From positions 310,001-374,000 of the forward strand of contig NZ_CP170197.1 in assembly GCF_047300855.1 (NCBI RefSeq): a stretch of DNA of 64,000 bases, written 5' to 3'. The notes under the pieces were generated by a model. The model ran no database searches. It was given only the letters and a program-made list of their open reading frames with translations, and was not told the origin of the DNA. Shown piece after piece: positions 58,639-64,000 of this stretch (position 1 is its first letter; every line of letters starts with the position of its first letter). This stretch comes from Sulfuriferula sp047300855. Lineage in GTDB: Bacteria > Pseudomonadota > Gammaproteobacteria > Burkholderiales > Sulfuriferulaceae. The position numbers and the translations under genes were made by a program.

Positions 58639-59541
58639 ATGTTTTATAATTTGAAAGATAGATTGCGGCGCAGCTATTTTTCCCGTCGCGTGCAAGGAGT
58701 ACTACACACCGCCCCCGTTGAGCTGGGCGATGCTATGGCGCCTGCCGTGCTGTCGCAACTGCAGCATAAGGATGTTTTAATGTACCTTGCTGCAGTGAAA
58801 TCCTTTGCCAGGCGGGTGCCGCCCAGCATTGTGCATGTGGTGGATGACGGCAGTCTCACGCCAGAGGATCGCGTGTTGCTGTCACAGCATGTGCCTGACA
58901 TACGCTTCCATGCCTTGGTAGATTGTCGTGAGCCGGGTTTACCGACCGGGGGTACCTGGGAGCGACTCACCGCCATCGCACGCCTATCGCAGACGCACTA
59001 TGTGATTCAGCTTGATGCAGACACGCTGACGCGGGGACCGATTGATGAAGTGAAAAATATCGTACAGGCTAATTGTGCTTTTGCCATTGGCACCAGGAAT
59101 GGCCAGGAAATTGAAATCGCACGAGAATTGGCCGGTTGGACGCGTGCAAGTGCCGGTGCTGCAAATCATGTACAGGTCCAAGCCGAGATCCATTTTGATC
59201 GTTTGCGCGAAGCGCCTACACTGAAATACACGCGTGGCTGCTCAGGTTTCGCCGGTTTTCCGGCAGGACCGGGGAAAATTGAGCTGATGCGGAGCGTGTC
59301 GGCTCAGATGCAGGAGTTCATCGGCGACAAATGGAATGAGTGGGGTAGCGAGCAAGTGATGTCGAATTTAGTGGTGGCGAACCAGTCAGATTCCGTGGTA
59401 TTGCCACATCCGGATTACACTGACTGCGAGAAATTGCAACCAGAGACAACGCGTTTTGTGCATTTCATTGGTACTTGCCGTTTTCGAAATGGGCGTTATG
59501 CTGACATGATCAATCGCTTGGTGCAGGATGCGAAAATATAG
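58639..59541 (+). CDS. Putative GT-A-type glycosyltransferase
   Basis: A 300-residue protein of no certain family. A segment LSQTHYVIQLDADTLTRGPIDEVKNIV (about residue 118) looks like the DxD site of a GT-A transferase, preceded by PPSIVHVVDDGSLTPEDR. The second half includes YTRGCSGFAGFPAGPGKIELM and WNEWGSEQVMSNLV. The gene is AT-richer than the preceding ones. It follows the family 4 gene by six bases, so the same transcript is likely. Confidence 0.7.
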   Translation: MFYNLKDRLRRSYFSRRVQGVLHTAPVELGDAMAPAVLSQLQHKDVLMYLAAVKSFARRVPPSIVHVVDDGSLTPEDRVLLSQHVPDIRFHALVDCREPGLPTGGTWERLTAIARLSQTHYVIQLDADTLTRGPIDEVKNIVQANCAFAIGTRNGQEIEIARELAGWTRASAGAANHVQVQAEIHFDRLREAPTLKYTRGCSGFAGFPAGPGKIELMRSVSAQMQEFIGDKWNEWGSEQVMSNLVVANQSDSVVLPHPDYTDCEKLQPETTRFVHFIGTCRFRNGRYADMINRLVQDAKI

Positions 59542-59732
59542 CAGTTAACGCCTGGGGCATAATTAATGGCGCTATTGTTGCGGATATGGAATTTGGCCAG
59601 AACGTGCCACGAAAGAAGTATTTAGAGCAGGTAGTAAATTATTGCTGCGAATTTTTTCCAAAAGAATCGGCTCTGAATCGCATATCCAGGGATCATTCAG
59701 AGTTATCCGGTAACCGAAGCGAGGATTATTAC

Positions 59733-60491
59733 ATGTCACGCAGTTTATTAATTTTGATTGTCCTGTTGTTTCATGCGCCTGCGTTTGCATTGCAGAGTTT
59801 TGGCGTTACCAAGGATGAATTGGCATTGATGCCGCCCTACTGTACTGCAATGTATGGCGCCAGCGTTGGCCTTCCTGAAATAAAAAGTACCATACCCGAG
59901 GGGTGCCCCTCCATCCATCACTACTGCGACGGTCTCAAGTCGATGATACGTGCTGACAAGTTCAACAAGGAGAGCGGGTATTGGTTGACTCAAGGCATAC
60001 AGTCTTTCAACTCTGTGGTTCAAGGAGGATGGTGGAAAAACTGCCCTCTTCAAGCCGAGGCTTATGTGAACCTTGGCAATGCGTACTTGCGCCAAAGCAC
60101 GCAGCGAAATACTTCATCATCCAAGGCCGCGGCAAGTTTTATGAAAGCCCTGGAGGTGCAGCCCGATTATCTGCCAGCTTATTACGCGTTGAGTGATTAC
60201 TATGTCCGTCTGGGTGATAAGAAAAAGGCTTTAAATACTGCCGAGGAAGGGCTGCGTTATGCGCCTGATTCAGCCGGGCTGCTTCGACGTTTTAAAGCGC
60301 TGGGTGGCACCAAGCTTCCGACGCCACATCAAGTAGCAGACAAATCGCCAGAACAACAAGCGTTGCCAGTAAAACCACCGCAGGATGGATCAGATGAAAA
60401 CGCCGCCTCTTCTCCTGAGGAGAAGCCAGCGCAAACTCCGGAACCGAAAATAGGCTCACCCACTAATCCCTGGTGCCGATTCTGTCCTTAA
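59733..60491 (+). CDS. Secreted TPR protein
   Basis: A 252-residue secreted protein. The frame is open for 49 codons upstream, but the ATG at 59733 has GAGGA before it and gives a signal peptide (MSRSLLILIVLLFHAPAFAL). TPR-like helical pairs lie at about residues 105-190 (AEAYVNLGNAYLRQS; AAASFMKALEVQPDYLPAYYALSDYYVRLGDKKKALNTAEEGLRYAP). The C-terminal 60 residues are Pro/Glu-rich and end CRFCP. It may be a periplasmic scaffold for the EPS machinery. It ends convergent with the minus-strand genes. Confidence 0.8.
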   Translation: MSRSLLILIVLLFHAPAFALQSFGVTKDELALMPPYCTAMYGASVGLPEIKSTIPEGCPSIHHYCDGLKSMIRADKFNKESGYWLTQGIQSFNSVVQGGWWKNCPLQAEAYVNLGNAYLRQSTQRNTSSSKAAASFMKALEVQPDYLPAYYALSDYYVRLGDKKKALNTAEEGLRYAPDSAGLLRRFKALGGTKLPTPHQVADKSPEQQALPVKPPQDGSDENAASSPEEKPAQTPEPKIGSPTNPWCRFCP

Positions 60492-60579
60492 CCGGCAATT
60501 TTCTGGTTATGATTTTTAACAAGGTTTACATTGTTCTATCTAGATAGAGGTGCAATTCAATCCATATAGTCGACAAAAT

Positions 60580-61716
60580 TTATCGAGCCGATAGCGCACC
60601 ATAGATATCGAGAATATTTTTGGCGTGTGCCTGTATGGAGAAGCGTCGTTGTGCGGCCTCGACCGAGTTTCTACTAAAATTTTCCCACCGTTCTCTGTCG
60701 TCGATCAGCTCAAGTGCGGCCCGGGAAAATCCGACGTAATCGCCCACTTCTACCAGCGAACCGGTTTTTCCGTCGTCAATAATTTCAGGGATGCCGCCAT
60801 CGCGGCTGGCGACCACAGGCCGACCGCAGGCCATAGCCTCGATGACCACCCGGCCAAAGGGTTCGAATTGGGAGGGTACAACCAGCACATGCAATTGCCG
60901 CATGATGTCCGGTATATCCGCCCGATGGCCCTGAAAGCGCACATAAAGAGCGATGCCCAACTCCTTGGCTAGCGTTTCCAGCACGGCGCGTCGGCCGGAA
61001 CCCTCGGTGTCGTCTCCTACGATTAAAAATTCCAGATCCTGTCGCGTCTTCAACATCTCCGCTGCCATACGCAGGAAATCCTCATGGCGCTTGAAAGGCG
61101 CGAAATTCGCGACAATGCCGATTCGATAAGGCGGCCCTCCAGGCCAAGGTGCCGGGGTGAAACTGGCCAGGTCAACGGCGTTGTGCACCGTATATGGGCG
61201 GCTGTGTGGAGCGTACTTGACTACATCCGGCCACAGCTTGTCCTGCATGGCCTGGCTATTGAAGATGAAAGCAGCTGGCTTGGGCAGGCCGCGCAACACC
61301 CACCGCGCCCCTTCGGGCTCGACCGGGAAGCGCACATGGGTAATGCAGGGAATGCCCAGGCTGCCGGCGGCCAGGGCAAAGGAGCGGCTCAGGTCGAAGC
61401 CGTTGGCGTGGATCAGTGTCGGATTCACTTTCCGCATAATGCGCCGCCAGGCCAAGGTAGTCTGTGCTGCTTCCATCGGCCGGCGCCAGTCGAGCAGACG
61501 GAAAGGAAAGATGGTGTGCGGTATGCCCATATCTACCAAGGCATCCGTGAATTGCCCGTCGCCGGGGACCACCACATGAGCCTGCCAGCCTTGTTCCGGA
61601 ATCTGGGCGAGCAGTGAGAGCAGGCTCTTGCCGCCACCGCCTAGCTTGGCCAGATGTTTACGGCCGGGTTGGGGGCTATTGTTAATAAACAGGCAGGTAG
61701 GAAGCTTGTTGGCCAT
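60580..61716 (-). CDS. Glycosyltransferase family 4
   Basis: A 378-residue GT-B glycosyltransferase. The N-terminal CLFINNSPQPGRKHLAKLGGGGKSLLSLLAQIP and HANGFDLSRSFALAAGSLGIPCITHVRFP belong to the acceptor half; the donor half has IGIVANFAPFKRHEDFLRMAAEML and FEPFGRVVIEAMACGRPVVASRDGGIPEII. It is the last gene of a minus-strand run, two bases after the FkbM gene and convergent with the TPR gene. Confidence 0.9.
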   Translation of the reverse strand: MANKLPTCLFINNSPQPGRKHLAKLGGGGKSLLSLLAQIPEQGWQAHVVVPGDGQFTDALVDMGIPHTIFPFRLLDWRRPMEAAQTTLAWRRIMRKVNPTLIHANGFDLSRSFALAAGSLGIPCITHVRFPVEPEGARWVLRGLPKPAAFIFNSQAMQDKLWPDVVKYAPHSRPYTVHNAVDLASFTPAPWPGGPPYRIGIVANFAPFKRHEDFLRMAAEMLKTRQDLEFLIVGDDTEGSGRRAVLETLAKELGIALYVRFQGHRADIPDIMRQLHVLVVPSQFEPFGRVVIEAMACGRPVVASRDGGIPEIIDDGKTGSLVEVGDYVGFSRAALELIDDRERWENFSRNSVEAAQRRFSIQAHAKNILDIYGALSAR

Positions 61717-61718
61717 GG

Positions 61719-62609
61719 TTATCCGTGTAATGCATAGAGGGAATCAGGCAGAGTCGATTGGCTGAATAGGGCATTGTATTGATCTTCGTCAGCCGCTCGG
61801 TCAGGGGAGGTTTCGATCAAGCCATTTGGGGTGATTTTGTACATCCGGTATCCCAGGCTGCAGAGTGAATTACTGAGTCCCTGTGCGCTGTGTCCAAAAG
61901 GCTTCAGATACTGGTCGGTGATCTCGATGATCAGGTATGGATGGTGTTGAGCCAGCAGCTTGCCCATTCCTTCAATCGCGAGTTGCTCTGCGCCTTCAAC
62001 GTCGATCTTTATCAGCTTGACCGATGGGACTTTGTCAGTCAGATCGTCCAATGGCATTGTGGGCACCTGCAGGATGGCGGATGCCTCATCGATCTGCCGC
62101 ATACTGGATATTCCTTTGTGGCCCTGTGGCCCCTCGTAGAAGGTGACTTCGCCAACAGTATTGGACAAGGCTACACCATGCAGGGTTACATTTTCCATCT
62201 CATTCAGGGCGATATTTTCCGTGACCCGGCTGCGCATGGATGGTAATGGTTCAAACGACAGGACTTGGCCTGTTGGGCCAACCCGGCGGGAAGCCAGGAG
62301 AGTAAAAAAACCAGAATTGGCGCCCACATCGATGAAGGTATCTCCAGGACTCAGCAACGTAGAGATTACGTGAGCAGTTGGAGGTTCGTATACCCCTGTG
62401 AGATAGACGTACTGTCCCAACCAGTCACCCAGATCCGCTTTGTATCGGAACCCGTAATGGGTATTGACTATACGCTCACCCATGAGAGAACCGTCTTTGC
62501 GCAACATTGGCAAGAAGTGATTGAGTAGCCGCCAACGCCCGAAATCGAATGTGCTGGAGCGAAGATAAAAAGAGGCAAAGGCGAGCATCAGTTTATGGAA
62601 TGAATTCAT
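61719..62609 (-). CDS. FkbM-family methyltransferase
   Basis: A 296-residue SAM-dependent O-methyltransferase of the FkbM type, likely decorating a sugar. The SAM motif is TFIDVGANSGFFTLLASRRVG (about residue 91), followed by VLSFEPLPSMRSRVTENIALN with the acidic end of strand 2, and VKLIKIDVEGAEQLAIEGM (about 200), the FkbM signature. It lies between the sulfatase-like and glycosyltransferase genes, all on the minus strand. Confidence 0.92.
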   Translation of the reverse strand: MNSFHKLMLAFASFYLRSSTFDFGRWRLLNHFLPMLRKDGSLMGERIVNTHYGFRYKADLGDWLGQYVYLTGVYEPPTAHVISTLLSPGDTFIDVGANSGFFTLLASRRVGPTGQVLSFEPLPSMRSRVTENIALNEMENVTLHGVALSNTVGEVTFYEGPQGHKGISSMRQIDEASAILQVPTMPLDDLTDKVPSVKLIKIDVEGAEQLAIEGMGKLLAQHHPYLIIEITDQYLKPFGHSAQGLSNSLCSLGYRMYKITPNGLIETSPDRAADEDQYNALFSQSTLPDSLYALHG

Positions 62610-62625
62610 CCTGTTTCCCTTTTCG

Positions 62626-64000
62626 TTATTCGAATTTAGCTTGAGTGTCGTCGCATGCCATCATGGGATCGGCACTTAACCAGCGAGACAGACGTAGCCA
62701 AAGTGCGCTTACTTCATCCGGGTATAGTGCACTAACGTCCTGGGTACAGCCCGGATCAGCCTCCACGTCGAAAAGCTTAAGAAGCCATCCAGCCTGCAAA
62801 GGTTGATAAACCAGCTTCCAGCGACCTGTACGAATCATCCGATCCTTGGCGTGGATGACCAGTTTTTCGTATCCGGGCTTGAGCGAGATGGTGCCAGTGG
62901 TTTTGTTGCGCACTGTGAGCAGTTCCAGAAGATTGGGATAGCGCAAGTGCCCGGGCGGCGTTCCCGGCAGGTCCGTTAGCCATACACCGGTCTCGCTGAA
63001 CACGTCCGGTGCCACGCAGGCCACCGGATTCTGGAGATAAGGCACCAGGGACACGCCATCCGTCCCTCGCTCACGTGTGATGCCGCACAGTTCCTCCAGC
63101 GTGGGCATGAGATCGATGCTGCGAACGGGATCGCGGACAATGCCTGTGTGTGCTACACCCGGACCGCAGATCAGCAGGGGGATGCGGTTGGAGACTTCGC
63201 TGATGACGGAATTGCCCTGTCCCCAAGTGTCATGCTCGAAGAACTCCATGCCGTGGTCGGCGTAGATGACCACCAGGGTGTTCTCCGTCAATCCACACTG
63301 TTCCATGTGCGCTATCAGGTGCTTTACCTCGTCGTCGAAGCGTGTCACGCAACCGTCGTAAAGATTGATGATCTGATCCAGGTCGAACTCCTCCTTGGGC
63401 GCACCCTGGCGGCGGATGATCTCAAACGGGTCGGTCAGGCGAGCCATGACGAACTTGGATTCGCCCGCATAGCCGGGATCGGCGTATCGGGTGTAGTAGG
63501 GATATTCGGAACCGAAGGGGCCGTGGGTGGTAGAAAAGAAAAGGTTGAGGAAGAATGGCTGGTCGCGCCGGGTCAGGTCATTGATGAGGCGGCGGGCATC
63601 CCGACCCAGCTCATCGGTTAACGGTACCCCGCCAAGATAATATATCTCCGGCAGGAATCGCTTGCCGAACCGGTTGCGGGCGAACAGGGAAAGAAACAGC
63701 CGCAGGTCCTTCGGGCCCTGGCGCAGGAAGTACTTGATGTTCCACTGGTCGGCGGGGACATCGACGTGATCGAAGCCCAGGGTGAATTTACCCATGTCAG
63801 CGCCGCACCAGTCGGACAGTGCGGCAGTGTAATAGCCTTGATCACCCAGGATCGTGGCCAGGCTCTCCACCTGCAGACGAGTTTGTTCGTCGGTGACGTA
63901 GTTGTCGCGCACTCCAGTTTCGTGGGGCCAGCGGCCCGTGAGCATGGATAACAAACTGGGAGCAGTGCGCGCGCAGGGTACATAACAGTGGTTGAACAGT
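62626..64000 (-). CDS. Sulfatase/alkaline phosphatase-superfamily protein (5' end outside window)
   Basis: The frame is open to the window edge, so the N-terminus is missing; about 457 residues are visible. The superfamily core is clear: the active-site loop RTAPSLLSMLTGRWPHETGVRDN near the edge, the metal-binding Asp-His of VVIYADHGMEFFEHDTWGQGN and IPLLICGPGV. At the nucleophile position the usual Cys/Ser of C-x-P-S-R is Thr (T-A-P-S-L), so it lacks the formylglycine site. Functions open to it are phospho- or alcohol-group transfer rather than classical sulfate-ester hydrolysis. Confidence 0.85.
   Translation of the reverse strand, partial: LFNHCYVPCARTAPSLLSMLTGRWPHETGVRDNYVTDEQTRLQVESLATILGDQGYYTAALSDWCGADMGKFTLGFDHVDVPADQWNIKYFLRQGPKDLRLFLSLFARNRFGKRFLPEIYYLGGVPLTDELGRDARRLINDLTRRDQPFFLNLFFSTTHGPFGSEYPYYTRYADPGYAGESKFVMARLTDPFEIIRRQGAPKEEFDLDQIINLYDGCVTRFDDEVKHLIAHMEQCGLTENTLVVIYADHGMEFFEHDTWGQGNSVISEVSNRIPLLICGPGVAHTGIVRDPVRSIDLMPTLEELCGITRERGTDGVSLVPYLQNPVACVAPDVFSETGVWLTDLPGTPPGHLRYPNLLELLTVRNKTTGTISLKPGYEKLVIHAKDRMIRTGRWKLVYQPLQAGWLLKLFDVEADPGCTQDVSALYPDEVSALWLRLSRWLSADPMMACDDTQAKFE

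Overview
The window reads as chromosome of a betaproteobacterium, most likely Nitrosomonadales (Gallionellaceae/Sulfuricellaceae-like). This is inferred from the gatCAB - mreBCD - mrdA - rodA - rlpA - dac - ybeD - lipB - lipA order, the small haem-protein modules, a TusE/DsrC-like protein and a complete exosortase A (XrtA/EpsH) exopolysaccharide locus. No rRNA, tRNA or CRISPR array was found.

Layout. 1-3.25 kb: gatB (cut by the window edge), gatA and gatC on the minus strand, divergent from the cell-shape and wall operon mreB-mreC-mreD-mrdA-rodA-rlpA-dacC-ybeD-lipB (3.4-11.8 kb), then a PepSY protein with cytochrome b561, and lipA. 13.8-22.9 kb: a type I restriction-modification island ordered hsdR - phd/relE toxin-antitoxin - hsdS - Mrr-like nuclease - two-TM protein - hsdM. 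22.9-27.7 kb: two orphan genes, then an SHP / dihaem cytochrome / cytochrome b561 / QseBC-like two-component cassette with a PmrA-type box upstream and a short direct repeat at its edges. 27.7-31.7 kb: tusE, a NodIJ-type ABC exporter operon with hydrolase, ferredoxin and MazG-like genes, and queC. 32.0-60.5 kb: the XrtA polysaccharide locus (export, chain length, kinase, barrel, ATPase, epimerase, deacetylases, FemAB, exosortase, glycosyltransferases, two asparagine synthetase-like amidotransferases, AMP ligase, O-ligase, sulfotransferase). 60.6-64 kb: minus-strand glycosyltransferase, FkbM methyltransferase and a truncated sulfatase-like gene.

Most unusual feature. The restriction island is riddled with REP elements sitting in frame inside its coding sequences. 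Each has a GTAG/GTGG head and a perfect 8-bp stem. A complete REP-flanked RAYT (HUH Y1 transposase with HVH and Tyr) lies in frame inside hsdR, giving a continuous HsdR-RAYT-HsdR polypeptide. Inverted REP pairs lie in frame in the hsdR C-terminus, the inter-TRD spacer of hsdS and the middle of hsdM, and a second REP family lies in the hsdS N-terminus. All four elements of the first family have lengths equal to 2 modulo 3 and are read in the same phase. This looks like a mobile-element family that adds peptides to proteins without destroying them, here concentrated in a restriction system.

How the genes work together. The 3-14 kb block builds the lateral wall (MreBCD/PBP2/RodA), trims and processes it (RlpA, DacC) and makes lipoyl cofactor (LipB then LipA). 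The EPS block makes, polymerises and exports a polysaccharide, with sulfation and methylation genes at its end. No priming sugar-1-phosphate transferase, flippase or PEP-CTERM substrate is visible in the window, so these must lie elsewhere.
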